Source of the DNA: Isoetes taiwanensis
Taxonomy: Eukaryota > Streptophyta > Lycopodiopsida > Isoetales > Isoetaceae
Assembly: GCA_021234155.1 (NCBI GenBank)
Contig: JAJEKV010000003.1
Location: forward strand, 26,638,233 to 26,702,232
Reading direction: 5' to 3'
DNA: 64,000 nucleotides
Below are positions 11,120-22,549 of the stretch, piece by piece; position 1 is the stretch's first letter; every line of letters begins with the position of its first letter. The notes beneath the pieces are model-generated. The model was not told the DNA's origin and ran no database searches. It saw only the letters and a list, made by a program, of their open reading frames with translations. Both the position numbers and the translations under genes were made by a program.

Positions 11120-13335
11120 TCAATGTCGTCTAACTCATCATCATCCAAATGTAGATGTAAACTCCCATATGAATGAAAATGTGAATCATTTTTTGGAAGT
11201 CCTTCATCTTCAATATAGTCCTCATCATTAATGCCATTGTGACTTATTTGCACAATATTTCCAACCTCAACTCATGGAGGAGAGATCATTGGAGATTGCA
11301 AAATGAAGCTATCGTCTTCATCATCGATGTTTTCATGGACATAAGATGCTTGAGGTAACTCATTATCTGTCTCCTCACCATCTCTTGTTGTGACATCGCC
11401 TTCAATAGTATCAGTGTCCAGCACATCAAGTTCATGTTCTTCTGCAGACATGAGATCTTCTGCTATATGACTTAATTGTCATCATCAGATGTTGGCTCAA
11501 TATTGTTTGCAGGTGTGGGAATTCCAATCACATGACGAGATCTAGGGTGGGAATGTATAATAATCCACCAATTATTGTTGTCATGATTTGGATGAAAGAA
11601 GCCTTGCTCAACCTGATTTGGAAAAACAAATGGCTCGTCCATGTCGGGTAGCACTTTTGTGGAATCAATCTCCACAAATCCAGAAGCATGTGTCCTAATT
11701 GTTTTTTCCCAACCTCTGTACACAACCTTGAACCACTGTGCTTTCAATACATTTACACAAAAGGTTCGATAGTTTAACTCAATGATATCTTATCTGATAT
11801 GGTTCCAATATAGTATAATTCACCATCAATAGGGTTACGATCCCTACTGCTTGCATGACTCCTTTGTTCAAATTGTACCATGATTCCAGAGTCAAAGGTG
11901 ATTCTCCATTTATCAACCTTACTAATACGAAAGTGCTGCCCGTATGCCCACATGGGTGTATGAAATCGCGCCTAATATGAAAGCATTTTAGTAAATTATA
12001 TAGTTTATTGTATATAAACATTTTAATTACGTACCTTTCTATTGCATCCAATGGCAAACTCATAATAATCATCTGGAATAATTTGTCTGCCATCTCTTGC
12101 TTCATCCATACGAGCTAATAACCAATCATTGATCATTTTGTCTGGCAAGATGCATTCTTCAATTATTGAACCATGTCTATGTGAGCCATTTCTTTGTGCT
12201 TCTTCCTTTGCAATTTCATACATATCTCGCCAAGATTGCAGACCCATTGTGTTATTCATGACAAAAGTATTTATGGCACGAAACATCTCATCATTTAGAT
12301 TCTTCTCCACACCTTTGCCTTGTAGAACTTCTGATATAATCTCATTGGGCTCTTATTCCTCCCACATTTTAAGGCCATCTGGATTGCATGCAATGGTCAC
12401 GTCATTCAAGAAATAAAGTGTTTCTTGTATGAGATGCCCCCCTGCTATACATGCTTCTGGCCTAGCCATTTGGTGGACAAACCCCTTGAGCACTTTCATA
12501 TATCGCTCGAGAAAGAACATCCATTGTGCAGGAGCAAGACCTGCTAATTTGATCTCATTTGGAATATGAATTAATAGGTACACCTTGCATTAATATCATT
12601 AGATCTATACATAATATAAGAAGAAGAAGTATAGTGAGAAAAATTTAAGGAAGGGACAATATAATACTTGTATATCTAAGAAGCTCATAGGAAACTCTTT
12701 CTCAATATCACATAATAGTAAAATAGTAAATAGCCTCCTCCATCTTTGGAATGCCAGAGATATCAAATTCCTTCAAAGATATCCATCTCACAAATTTGCC
12801 TAAATGATATATAATATTCCTTATAGCTGGTGTCAGATAGCTTTCAATTGCACAGGGAAGCACATACTACATCCACAACAAACAATGGTTTGATACATGC
12901 AAGTATTTCTAATAGTCATGGAACAAAACTCATGATAAAATACCTGCAGAAACTTATGCCAGTCGTGTGTCTTGAGACCACTGAGTTTTCAGTCTTTCGT
13001 AAATGCTTTTCGTAGAGAAGCATCATGTCCAGTCGGTTTGCGAATATTTTGTATTCTCGTATGCACTGTGGCAAGTTGTTCAAGCACCCTTTTTCCATTT
13101 GAGTCGTCCAACCCTCTCAATTGGACAAAATTTTCTTTTTACTTTTCTTTCTTAAGATCCTCTCGGGCTCCTAATGTCTCCTATTCACCAGTTAAATGCT
13201 TCCACAGAGAATGTGCAATATTTTTTAATATATGCATTGGATCAAGTAGATATACGACTTCCAAATCTACCCAATACTCTAGCCGATAAAATATAGATAA
13301 ACATTTCATACCAAAGGGAAGTGCGGTATTGCCTT
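11120..13335 (-). pseudogene. CACTA Tnp2 transposase, C-terminal half
   Basis: Coding blocks on the minus strand from 13335 downward: LEYWVDLEVVYLLDPMHIL then KNIAHSLWKHLTG (Tnp2 region with the conserved D-x-MH), then 12583-12353 with LAPAQWMFFLERYMKVLKGF and ARPEACIAGGHLIQETLYF (the WM..ERY.G.LK and PE.SIAEGY region), then 12310-12023, then 11747-11472 with a DUF4216-like segment (GFVEIDSTKVLPDMDEPFVF and NQVEQGFF), then an acidic tail to about 11120. Blocks lie in different frames, partly because of introns (AC-GT style boundaries near 12033 and 12582) and partly through decay. In the family this protein is the DNA-cutting transposase acting in the nucleus. Confidence 0.8.
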
Positions 13336-13336
13336 T

Positions 13337-13610
13337 TCCAATACTAGCGAGAGCTGTCGGATAGGCATATTTGCCCGTTATTCCAAGATCTGGACCGTAC
13401 ATAGCGATCCTCGTTTGTGGGGTATGCATGTACAAGTTTCTGTATACTGTATATTAAAGTTTGCAAAATACTATAAGGTTTGAGAGAATGTACTTAATGG
13501 TGTTAATTTTGTACATGTATTGTAAATATATTTTTGGAGCTCTCGCTGCCCTACGCAACCCCCCGTGTGAATATGCACCCAAACCAAAGGGGGTTTAAGG
13601 GGGATTTTAA
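13337..13610. mobile_element. MITE inserted in the CACTA element (left end missing)
   Basis: Nearly the same sequence as 38172-38417: GAGAGCTGTCGGAT..., CCGTACATAGCGATCCTC, TTGTATACTGTATATTAA, and the right end ACCCCCCGTGTGAATATGC then ACCCAAACC. The left inverted repeat present at 38150 is absent here, but the inverse of its inner part (AGCTCTCGCTGCCC) is kept on the right, showing that the full terminal inverted repeat is about 50-70 bp. Non-coding. Confidence 0.75.
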
Positions 13611-14050
13611 TTTAAATGTGTTAAATGCAATGGTTTGTGTTAATAATGATTGTTATATTAAAAAAAATTTTGGGCCCTTCGGGCCCTAACTAAAGCAAAC
13701 ATAGATAAACTTTATGGGCCTAAATATTAATTACTAAAAAGCACAATAACATCAAGACAAACAAATTATTCCCATTGCATAAATAAATAAGAATATTCAT
13801 AGGATCAAAAACAATCATCCCTGAGCTGCCAAGATTGCAAATTCTTCTTTGGGAAAACCACATTATGGCATTATCCCTGTTATAATGCTAGATATTGGCA
13901 ATGTCACAAGTACTTTTATAACAAAGTTGGGTAATCCCTATTCCTAATGGTTGTTTCCAGAAATTTGAAAAACGGATAATTCGAAACAAGTTAACAAGTT
14001 GCTCCATATACTGAGCACGCTCCAGGTTATTATCACCAAGGTTTTTTTCC
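13611..14050. other. AT-rich unassigned sequence between MITE and PPR fragment
   Basis: No gene recognised. Contains the 19-mer TTATAATGCTAGATATTGG at 13880, which recurs at 43431 and, with three differences, at 16000, both next to LTR-like sequence. It probably includes one end of the inserted retroelement. Confidence 0.4.
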
Positions 14051-14059
14051 CTCTAACAA

Positions 14060-14430
14060 TAAGTCGTTGCACTTCTTCGAATGTGAGCTGATGCATACCC
14101 ATCCCGCAGCCAAGTTCAGAAAGGGCATTTGAAATCTGTTAACAACTACATGTCCATGAACCAGCTTACCTATGTCCATGAACCAGCTTACCTTCTTCCA
14201 GGACAGGTGGTTTGGAACAAGAATCAAGGACTGTGATGAAGGTGATCTTATCTGATTTGAAATTATCATCCAACAATTTGTGGAAAAGACGCAAAGATTC
14301 ATCATCGTGCCCATTTTGGGCATAAGCTAAAATTATCATTGTCCACGTACATACATCTGAATGAGCAGGTTCCTAATAAAGGGACTACTGTGTAAACCTC
14401 TATTAATGTGAAGATGAACTGGCCTGCCCT
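14060..14430 (-). pseudogene. Pentatricopeptide repeat (PPR) gene fragment fused to copia sequence
   Basis: Minus-strand text typical of plant P/PLS-class PPR proteins, which bind organellar RNA: first LSEGRPVHLHINRGLHSS then FIRNLLIQMY; after a frame shift near 14340, WTMIILAYAQNGHDDES, LRLFHKLLDDNFKSDKITF, and VLDSCSKPPVLEEGKLVHGH. A 22-bp tandem duplication (about 14151-14194, containing CCATGAACCAGCTTACC) adds an in-frame stop. Its upstream side runs directly into copia sequence in another frame. No other PPR motifs are near, so this is a displaced fragment. The PPR reading is strong; how it got here is inferred. Confidence 0.7.
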
Positions 14431-15250
14431 CTGATAAAGCCAGCACGGGTATGGACATGGGCCAATCTGCGGTGCCATAATTGGATGGAGGCTGCATCAC
14501 TATTGACAAAGTAGGCAGTTTCTTCAAAAGAAGGAAGAGGAAGTTCATAAAGATTTCCATTGCGAGTGCCCTGAGCAAGCAAAGTATCAGAAACATTAGC
14601 ATCTGAAGCATAAAAATAGACTGAGTCTTGATAAAAAAAAAAAAGTTTATCTGTTGGTCAGTACTTATTCTTCCTCAATTGTAGAACCAACAAAGCATTT
14701 GGGACGTGAGCAAAATTTCCATCTGCAAGAGGCAGTCGAAAGATCCCAATAGCTTGGATAGGAACTTCTGAAGTTGACCCTAGGCTTCTACTAATTGGGC
14801 TGCTTGTTTGATCGCAGGAGCAGAAGAAGAAGCAGAATTAGTGGGGTTGGAGATATGCACCTTGAGGTCATCACGATCATTATATTGAATATCTTCTAAT
14901 TCATTCAAAAGCTGCATAATATCCACTTCACTATGTTTGCCATACCTGTGATTCAACAAATCCCAGAGGTGTTTGCTTCCATAATCAAGCTCACCTTTGG
15001 CAAGTTGAAGTTGATTCTTTGAAAGGCACATGGCGATGCAAGAAAGGGCTCTATCGTCACGCTACTGCCACAAGAGTTGTGCCTTCAACTGATCCACGTC
15101 AGTTTCGTCTTCGTCTTCAAGTTTGGGGCATGGCTCAACGCCATCAACAATCTGCCAAACAAGCTCTGCTTTTAGAAACCGACACATCATTTGCTTCCAC
15201 CCCTCAAAACCTTTTCCATCAAAGGCATAGGGTTTTAAACTCACAGATTC
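14430..15250 (-). pseudogene. Ty1/copia gag and GAG-pre-integrase remnants, internally deleted
   Basis: 15244-15062 minus encodes LKPYAFDGKGFEGWKQMMCR and 15031-14780 continues KGELDYGSKHLWDLLNHRYG (copia gag, UBN2/DUF4219-like). Directly after, about 14775-14640 gives IGIFRLPLADGNFAHVPNAL (the protease-to-preintegrase spacer), and about 14640-14430 gives LYELPLPSFEETAYFVNSD and LWHRRLAHVHTRAGF (GAG-pre-integrase His motif). Zinc knuckle and protease motif are missing, so there is an internal deletion. The integrase and reverse transcriptase are also absent; instead the sequence passes into a PPR fragment. Upstream, 15260-16000 is leader or LTR-like and resembles 43200-43430. Confidence 0.75.
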
Positions 15251-15259
15251 TCAGTCGCA

Positions 15260-16000
15260 CGAACATGCATGAAGAACATGCTCAATACTGCTGAGAGTCC
15301 TTCACCAGACAACCAAGAAAAACTCTAACAAAAATGGCTGCAGACGATCTTGCTTGAATCTGAGATTTGGATCACTTAAACTTTGGAGAAAGCGTCTGTC
15401 AGTTTGCATAATCCCTGGTCATTCTCTGGTGTGACCCACCTTTGAGCTCCATGTCTTTTACAGTTTTGACTCACAGAGAAGACACATTATACATAAAGAC
15501 TCAACGAAATCTGGCTTCAACGCCAGGAACCCACCCATCATATCTGGCTAGATATTCATGGATTAGCTAAAGAGCCAAAGTTTTCAAGGGAAACGGAATA
15601 GAAGCCTGATGTAGACGTAAATTCAAAGATAGGAACCCACCCATCGGTCCTTTTCACGAAGCAAAACTACTTTTTGTTTTTGGCTTCAATTCCGGCAGAC
15701 TTCTACCTCAAAGCTTTTCCCCTCTCTGCCATGGCGAGAATTAACAAAAATATAGGCCTAGGAATTTGCCTGCTTCGACCTAGCCTAAAAAAAACCAGAC
15801 CAAACCCTAATCCACACAACCCTAAAAAAAACCCTAAAACTAATTATTCATGACAGGATTTGCCCCCTTTTCTAAAATCAACGGCTAACAAAAGGATGCA
15901 CTCTAAAAATACTATTTAGTACACCTCGATGAATACGGCCACCAAATCATATGAAAACCTTAGAGAAAACAGTACAAAAACAGAAAAAAAAAACCCCTGT
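15260..16000. mobile_element. Copia leader/LTR-like sequence
   Basis: Non-coding. The block 15905-16000 (CTCGATGAATACGG, CAAATCATATGAAAACC, then TTATAATGCTA) resembles 43335-43440 (CTCGTGCAATACG, GAAATCATATGAAAACC, TTATAATGCTAG), which suggests LTR or LTR-adjacent sequence of one family. A block around GGAACCCACCCATC is repeated at about 15527 and 15638. LTR limits are not determined. Confidence 0.45.
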
Positions 16001-17112
16001 TATAATGCTACATATTCCAAATTTGGGTTTGCATCTTTCCAAGCATGGAGCCAATCCCTAGTTGTCCATCGTTTTGGTGGGGGTATCACCTCACGCCCAC
16101 GTGCATGGTGCCCTTCAGGCAAATATTTTTTGTGGCCAATGTATATTTGCTTCTTGAGATGTTTGGATCTGTATGATGTTAGGATAGTTCCACATGAAGG
16201 ACATCCATATGCTCCACTTGTCTGTAGACCTGTTACATCACAAAGTACGAACTTGATTTTAGCATCATAGTTTACGGGCAACTAGAATCTTTAAATTATA
16301 TAATTTTGTAGCAATATACTTACCTAATCCCACAAAGAAGCCTGGATAGTCATGAATTGTGAAATATAGCATCCCATGCAGTGTGAAATCATGTGGATCT
16401 CTTGCAATATCATGCATATGGATCCCCTTCCACAATATTTCCAATTCCTCTATCAAAGGTTTCATGTAAACATCCATATTTTTTACTTGGTATTTTCCTG
16501 CAAGAAACATTTTCCACTTCATTACATGTTTATATAAATTATGACTATAACATAATACCTGGAACAATCAACATCAACATGATATGACTAGGTTTGATAG
16601 CCATCCATGATGGAATATTGTAGTTTACAACAACTATCGGCCATACGCTATGTGATGATGACATAGATCCCCAAGGGCATCATCAAGCCCAAGCCTAATG
16701 TTGCGAGGCTCCGTTTTAAATTGTGGCCAATTCTCTTCGGCATTCTTCCAAGACTCTCCATCTGCTGGCATCCTCATTTTCCCATCTATGCTCTAATGTT
16801 TTATCGTAATCCATGAATGAGGCGATAGAAGGAGATTGAAACATATGATGTAAGTAGGGAATTATAGGCATATGACGCAATGTTTTGCTTGCCACCTTTG
16901 ACCTTCTTCCTTCCTCATAACACGGCTCATTACACTTTGGGCATGATTGATTCCCTACATAATCGTTGTGAAAATAGTATGCAATCATTAACGCATGTAT
17001 GTACACAATTGTATTCTAGCCCCAATGCTCGCAACATCTCTCTTGCCTCTCTCCTTGACTTTGGAAGGAAATGCCCTTTTGGTAGTATTTTGTCTAACAA
17101 ATTACAATACAT
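16000..17112 (-). pseudogene. CACTA Tnp2 transposase, N-terminal half
   Basis: From 17112 downward on the minus strand: LPKGHFLPKSRREAREMLRA and LGLEYNCVHTCVNDCILF, then NQSCPKCNEPCYEEGRRSK with ASKTLRHMPIIPYLHHMF, then PRNIRLGLDDALG, WPVVVVNYNIPSWMAIKPS, VKNMDVYMKPLIEELEILWK with a DFTLHGMLYFTIHDYPGFF segment, then GCPSCGT and IGHKKYLPEGHHARG. These follow the order of Tnp2 proteins (LP-S..A..LL..LGL, CP.C, LR.FPLIPRL, PRN.RLGL, P.WMC.K..., CPVC, GHRRFLP..H). Coding breaks at about 16000, where the copia-related insertion begins; the C-terminal half resumes below 13335. Confidence 0.8.
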
Positions 17113-17198
17113 GTCTCATATTTTAATATTATTAGTAGCAACATTGTAACAAAGAATTTAAGAGCGTACATACCTGAAAAGCCCAGGAATATTGTTGT

Positions 17199-18607
17199 TT
17201 GCTCCATTCGGTTACAAAAGTTTCATATCAAAGATTTAGTGATTGGCTTTGTAAGGATATATCTAGTGCATCTAGAAAGGCAAGGGTAGCAGCTGCATCT
17301 GAAGGAAGTAAGGATGAGTTGTCGGCAATCTTAGATACATTAAAAGCCCGTCAACAATTGCCTCCAGATGACATATTTTACCAGTCTGATTGTCAGAATG
17401 TGGTTCAAGCTTCTGGTATTCCTGTGGTTGAGGTGGACCATCAAGCTCATATTAAGTGTGCTGAGAATTTATCTTCCTGTGCAGTTCTTGGGTATTTTAC
17501 TGGTGGCTATTTAGATTTTTCACGGTTCCGTATTTGATTATCTCGGCTTCTGAGACGCCTTCAACTTCCTCCTTTTCAGTCCATCAAGTTGTTGGCAAAA
17601 AACTTTGTTCTCATTATGTTTGAAAGTAGTGATGCAGTGGACTCTTTGGTATCAAGAGGGATTGATCCACTTGGTGGGGAATATATATCATGTACCAGTA
17701 TTATTCTCCTGGCTTTACACCAGATACAGTTCGTGCATTAAAGATGCCTTGCTGGTTCTCATTACCTAATCTTCCTCCTGATCTAATGGCTCATCAATTT
17801 CTAGTTGCAATTGCAACGGGACTTGGGGTTCATATATATCTCACACTCCATCATGAATGGTCCAAGGATTTGTGTTTCTATGCCTATGGACTCGTCTTTA
17901 ACAGATTGTATAGTTGTGAAGAGCGGGCCTTGGTATAAGAAGTTGGATCTTAAGTTTCTGAATGGTCTAGAATTAGCCCATTTGTTTTCTGATAAGGAGG
18001 CTTTTGCTAGCTTTCGTCGAGATACTCATGCGTCTCAGGCATCTGTTCAACATTCTTCTCAAGTTCAAGCTCCTATTGTTATATCTTCATCTATTCATGA
18101 TCAACCTTTGCCAGTTGCTTTGCATTCCTCAGGTATGTAAGATGCTCTACATACAGTTCCAATGGTGTCGTCCTTAGCACCGTCAACTGCAGCTATAGTT
18201 CCTACCACTCTCCCCATTGTTGCTTCTGCTTCTCATGCTTCTGAGGTTGTTATGGCTGATGGTCCTAATCTTCAGTGCGCTAAAGAGTCATGGCAACAGG
18301 TCAATTGGAAGAAGGCAGCGAGGAAGAAGTCTGTTATGTCATCTCATGAGGCTATCTTGCCTCGTACTATTCAGTGGCATGATAACTTGATGTCTGTTGA
18401 TGATCATCTCGATGTTGCAGAACATGTTGATTGTGATGAGGCCATTAAACGCCTCAAGGTAGCACATGGAGTATGATTATGTACTGTGTATGGGTGATTT
18501 TGCTTAGTGGACTATCTCGTCCTCTAGGTTTTGAGTCCTATGTCACAGGTCCCTTGTATGTATCTTGATGTTTCTTGATAATAAATTGTCGTCCTTCAAA
18601 AAAAAAA
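17199..18607 (+). pseudogene. LINE-type ORF1 (DUF4283-like) copy ending in poly(A)
   Basis: Plus-strand coding in shifting frames: 17199-17537, about 17545-17700, 17690-17938, 17805-18140 and 18162-18476. The region around 17605-17830 reads as DUF4283 (NFVLIMFESSDAVDSLVSRG, RALKMPCWFSLPNLPPDL), typical of ORF1 of plant L1-type LINEs, which binds the element RNA. After a stop at 18474 a short tail contains AATAAA-like ATAATAAATT and a run of ten A at 18598-18607. No endonuclease or reverse transcriptase follows, so ORF2 is absent. A 5' boundary or target-site duplication was not found. Confidence 0.65.
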
Positions 18608-19560
18608 TGTTTCAAATATTCTCTGTGTCCCCTACTATTTCTTGAATAAGATTGTTGTCGATATTATCCTAAGATGTTTTGAATTTATGTGTTGTTTATA
18701 ATAAGACTTTTTTGGCAACCCAAAATTCTCTCCATCATTTGTCATTGCAACGTATAAGGCTATTGCTAAATATGGAGTCTAGATTATCTAGACTAAGAAC
18801 AAACCCCTCACTTTATATAACAATGAATGGTTTCATAGCTTAACTGTTGATGGGGATCCCATGTATCCCATGGCCTTTAGATCTCTTCAAAGTTCTACTT
18901 CGACTGTAGTTACCTTTGTCAAAACAAAAAGAGACACTATCAACATAGTGTCGGCACAATGGACATAACATATAGAATGTGAAGTTGAACTTCAAATATA
19001 ACTTATTTCAAATGAACATAGAAATAATAGTAAGCCAAAATGACATTTTATTGCCTAACATTAAATAATGTAGGCTTAAAATTCATGCATCTAGCTCTTG
19101 CCAAGGGGAGTTCTTAGTTTGTTGATGTATGAACCAATTGAATGAAAGTAAGGGAATTTTTTTTGACTAATTCCCATATGTATACAGACGGTAGGGATGT
19201 TTTTTGGGAGTGTTTACGTATGTGTTTGGGATAATGGCATATAGAGGGGTTCAAATCCGACTCTAAAATTCTGTATGCGAGGGGTGCGTTTTGCCATGCT
19301 AGGCACACAGATGGCATATTTCCTTTATATATATAACGGCATCTCCCCAGGACCCTTGCTAAGAATGATATAACATATCTTATCAATCATGCCACATTTC
19401 AATAAATATAAATACAGTTCCGAAGCTTGCAAAACATGCATGGGTTGTTATCTACTATGTGATGAAAATAGTACCAAAAAGAAAAAAAAAAGGGAAAGAA
19501 AAGGGAAACTTCAAGCGTATTAAGTCCATCAGCGTCTAGACATTAGGTCCATTCCTCTTG
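18608..19560. other. Unassigned sequence
   Basis: No coding region, RNA gene or repeat recognised. A/T-rich with short homopolymer runs near 19470-19500. Confidence 0.4.
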
Positions 19561-19679
19561 ATTTTTTTATCATGCTACCAGCTAGGTCAATCAAGATCAT
19601 TGAATTCAATTCAATTATATCACTAACAAGAGCCTACATGTCACAAAGCTATTTTGCATTCATTTATCTGACTCTAGGC

Positions 19680-20440
19680 GATTATGAGCCACAAAGACAG
19701 ATCCGACGGGGGAAAAATGTGGAGAGATGGCGTGGAAACCATATCAAAATGTCATCCAAGATCCGTAGTGATGTGGCAGGCTGTCCATTATCAGCCATAG
19801 CACGAGAAGAGGCAGTAAAGGTCGCCCCATCTACCAAGTGTCGTTCCAGACAGTCTACTTGATCGATGCCGATCCAACGCATGACAGAGTGTGATGACCA
19901 ATGCGGTGACCATCTCCCCATGCTGTACAAGACTCGTGCTAATGTGGCAAGCTGCCCATTATCTGTTGTGGTGCAAGAGGAGGCCACCAACTCGGGCTTG
20001 AGGCAGCAACGGTGGCTCCAGGCGGTCATGTGCCACAAAGACAAATTCGACATGGTAAAATGCGGGAAGATGACATGGAAAACATATTGAATGTCCTCCA
20101 AGATCCGTAGATGTGACAGGCTGCATGTTAACAACCATAGCGCGAGAAGAGGCAATAAAGGAGGCCATCTACCCAGTGAAGCTCCATGCGGTCTTGCATG
20201 GCCGATGCAGGTCCAACACGTGAAAGAGCATGTGTTGACACTGTAACCATCTCCCCATATCATCCAAACCCTTGCTGATGTAGCAAAAGCCCGTTATCAG
20301 CCGTGGCATGGGGGGCATGGGAGGACGCCGCCAACTTGGGCTTGAAGCGGCAGCGATGGCTCTGGGCGATCTTGTGCCACAGATGCGGATCAAGCATACG
20401 CAAATGAGAAAACCACAAGAAAACCAAATCGGCATGTGGT
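19680..20440. repeat. Diverged ~340-bp tandem repeat, about 2.2 copies
   Basis: Markers recur at a spacing of about 335-345 bp: GAGCCACAAAGACAGATCCG (19686) against GTGCCACAAAGACAAATTCG (20031) and GTGCCACAGATGCGGATC (20373); GTGACCATCTCCCCATG (about 19907) against GTAACCATCTCCCCAT (20243); and AGCACGAGAAGAGGCA (19799) against AGCGCGAGAAGAGGCA (20138). Long frames across it on both strands are a by-product of the repeat. Family unknown. Confidence 0.75.
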
Positions 20441-20559
20441 CAGAGACATGTGCTAACATGTGACAAATAGGTCGTCCATCAACCCCTTTATAATAAATAT
20501 AATTCTGCTTGTTCTTTTGTTCCTCTATTTTGACACAATGATTGTATGTTAGTAAATGC

Positions 20560-22120
20560 ATTGTTGTGCTCCCAAAAAAAGGATATAATAATGAAATTTA
20601 TCCCTATCTAATCTTCTACCTATATTGAGTGAACAAGTACCTTATTGTTGCCAATGCTAAGCTTTCAAATAGAGACCAACAAACAAGCTAGGCACTTGAA
20701 TTGTTTTCTTTTATCCTTAGCAATATTTCTTTTTGTTTCTGTCCCATAGACCTCTTTACCTACGTGGACGATAAAAATCAAATCGAATCGACTCAATTCT
20801 ATTCACTCTATGCACCACATCCATATGATTAGGCCTCTCTATCCATAACTCTGGTGTATGCTTGGATGCCCCCAAGATTATCTCTTTGCACCAAATCAAC
20901 TCCAGTGGAGGTTATTATTTCAAACAAAGCTTGAGCAACAAGCTAGGAATTCAATAACTACAATCTTCATGTAAAGATTGACGAAAAAACAATTCTCTAA
21001 AATATTAAATCTGCATTGGGTTGCATCCCCTGCATACTTTAAAAAACCTTTTCTAGCCCCATTGTACGTCATCAAGATGTCTAACGGCCCCATTGTATGG
21101 CGTCATAGATGCCAAAAACATAACCTTGTTTGGCTTTAAGCTTTCCATATAAAATTTGTTCACAAGAAAATGCCATCCCCTATGATGGCCATCATTGCAC
21201 CCTAGAAGGCTCTATACAATTCAAGAGATATTGGCAATTTGTATAATTTACAAATTCACATTCATAATATATTTCAGAGCCACTAGTGCACAACTTCCTA
21301 AAGTATGCATCCCAATTTTTCTCTTTTCCCAATAACCATGGTCAAGTTTAAAGAAGATGATTTTCAATAGTATCATTAAGCTTAATGAAGAAACGTGAAC
21401 CATGGTCAAGTTTAGGGCAACAAACTTTTCCATGGTAATCAATAAGATAAATTAGCAAACAGCTCCATAATAATAATAATAAGAAGAAGAAGAAGAAGAA
21501 AAGAACAAACTGCTCCATGGTAACTAAGATTTGTTGTTACATTGGGAAACATAAACACATAAGCATACACCTAATAAACAAACCATTTCACCCACCCACC
21601 ACACAAACTATTCATTTCCTTCTTAATGCATCTTCCCTTGCTTCTCTATCAAAAAAAATTCTCTTTAACTATCTCTTTCCTTCTTAAGGCATCTCCCACA
21701 TGCTAAGATTTTATATAAGTTTAATGGAATGTAACTCATCACTGCCTTCCATATCAAGACTAGTGGTTTGAGATGTTTTGTGAGCAGAAGCGGAAGATGC
21801 AAGTTTCTATATTGATTGCAAACCTAATCCACCAATTTGCAAATTTGTATTATGGCTAGTGGTTTTTAACCTTCGAAGAAGAGTGCAAGCAACAAACTTG
21901 AGTGCAAAGATAGGTCATTGGAAGGTACTGTTTATGGTAGGCAATTACAAATAGGTAGTAGGCCTACAACTCGGGGGTTCAATTAATGAAAAATGTATAA
22001 ATCATATAAGTGTACACGATTGAGTACATACATATTGGAGGGGCTTTTTCTGGCTTGAATTTCGCATATATAATAAAATATACGGTGGGGGTTTATATAA
22101 AATGTTTCTCAAAAAATTTC
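20560..22120. other. Unassigned AT-rich sequence with microsatellite
   Basis: No gene recognised. A compound microsatellite (TAATAA then AAG units) lies at about 21467-21500. A short stretch AACCATGGTCAAGTTTA is repeated at about 21336 and 21399. Confidence 0.4.
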
Positions 22121-22129
22121 GTTATGTAG

Positions 22130-22249
22130 AATGGCATGGGGGAAGCCATTCTTGCTGCCCCATGACCTGCAGAATCAGGGAGCCCCGTGTAGGGGCGACC
22201 TGATTCTGCAGGTCATGGGGGCAGCAAGAATGGCGGACCCCATGCCATT
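22130..22249. repeat. Long near-perfect inverted repeat (hairpin, ~50-bp arms)
   Basis: The left arm 22130-22179 (from AATGGCATGG to CTGCAGAATCAGG) pairs with the right arm 22199-22249 (CCTGATTCTGCAG to CCATGCCATT) with only a few mismatches or gaps; the loop is 22180-22198. It could be a small fold-back element or a source of double-stranded RNA. No flanking duplication was identified. Confidence 0.85.
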
Positions 22250-22253
22250 GTAC

Positions 22254-22326
22254 TACGTCAAGGCAAGAAGAACCGGATTCTCCAGGTTTTGTGGACCCAG
22301 AACACAGACCCACTTGCCTTGACGTA
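22254..22326. repeat. Second inverted repeat (14-bp perfect arms)
   Basis: TACGTCAAGGCAAG at 22254-22267 is the exact inverse of CTTGCCTTGACGTA at 22313-22326. It directly follows the larger hairpin, and 34 bp further the Mutator-like element begins. Confidence 0.8.
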
Positions 22327-22360
22327 TAAGGATAATTTCTCTTAATCCTGAGCACGCACA

Positions 22361-22540
22361 GGCTCAGGATACTTTTACCCTTGATTCGGTGATCCCGGAG
22401 ATAAATTTACCGGCCTCCGGGATCCCGGGTCTCCCTCGACGGGGTCCGTTCGGGAGACCCCGTTCTGAGGTACGGCAGACGCCACGTCGGCCCAGACCAT
22501 CCCCGCCGTCCAAACCCCCGTGCAATCGCGGCCGTCCGCG
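22361..22540 (+). repeat. Left terminal inverted repeat of the Mutator-like element
   Basis: Begins GGCTCAGGATACTTTTACCC; includes CCCTTGATTCGGTGATCCC and CCTCGACGGGGTCCGTTC; mirrored at 31130-31306. The first ~105 bp are identical to the other end; beyond that small differences appear (for example GTTCTGAGGTACGGC against GTTTCGAGGTGCATACGGC). Confidence 0.85.
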
Positions 22541-22549
22541 CCTCAGAGA

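Larger units (their letters stand above)
10380..17160 (-). mobile_element. Degenerate CACTA (En/Spm) transposon, disrupted by later insertions
   Basis: The minus strand carries, in the expected order, the parts of a Tnp2-type transposase (17112 down to 11472). About 10380-10800 is dense in variants of TGTGTCA and TGCGTCAA in both orientations, as expected of the subterminal transposase-binding repeats of this superfamily. I did not find clean CACTA termini, so boundaries are estimates. The coding region is split by a MITE (13337-13610) and a copia/PPR block (about 13.9-16.0 kb), and a LINE copy abuts the 5' side. Confidence 0.7.

Noticed and set aside
19682-20561. Long open frames on both strands
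   Set aside because: They follow the ~340-bp tandem repeat and alternate frames with it; no domain.
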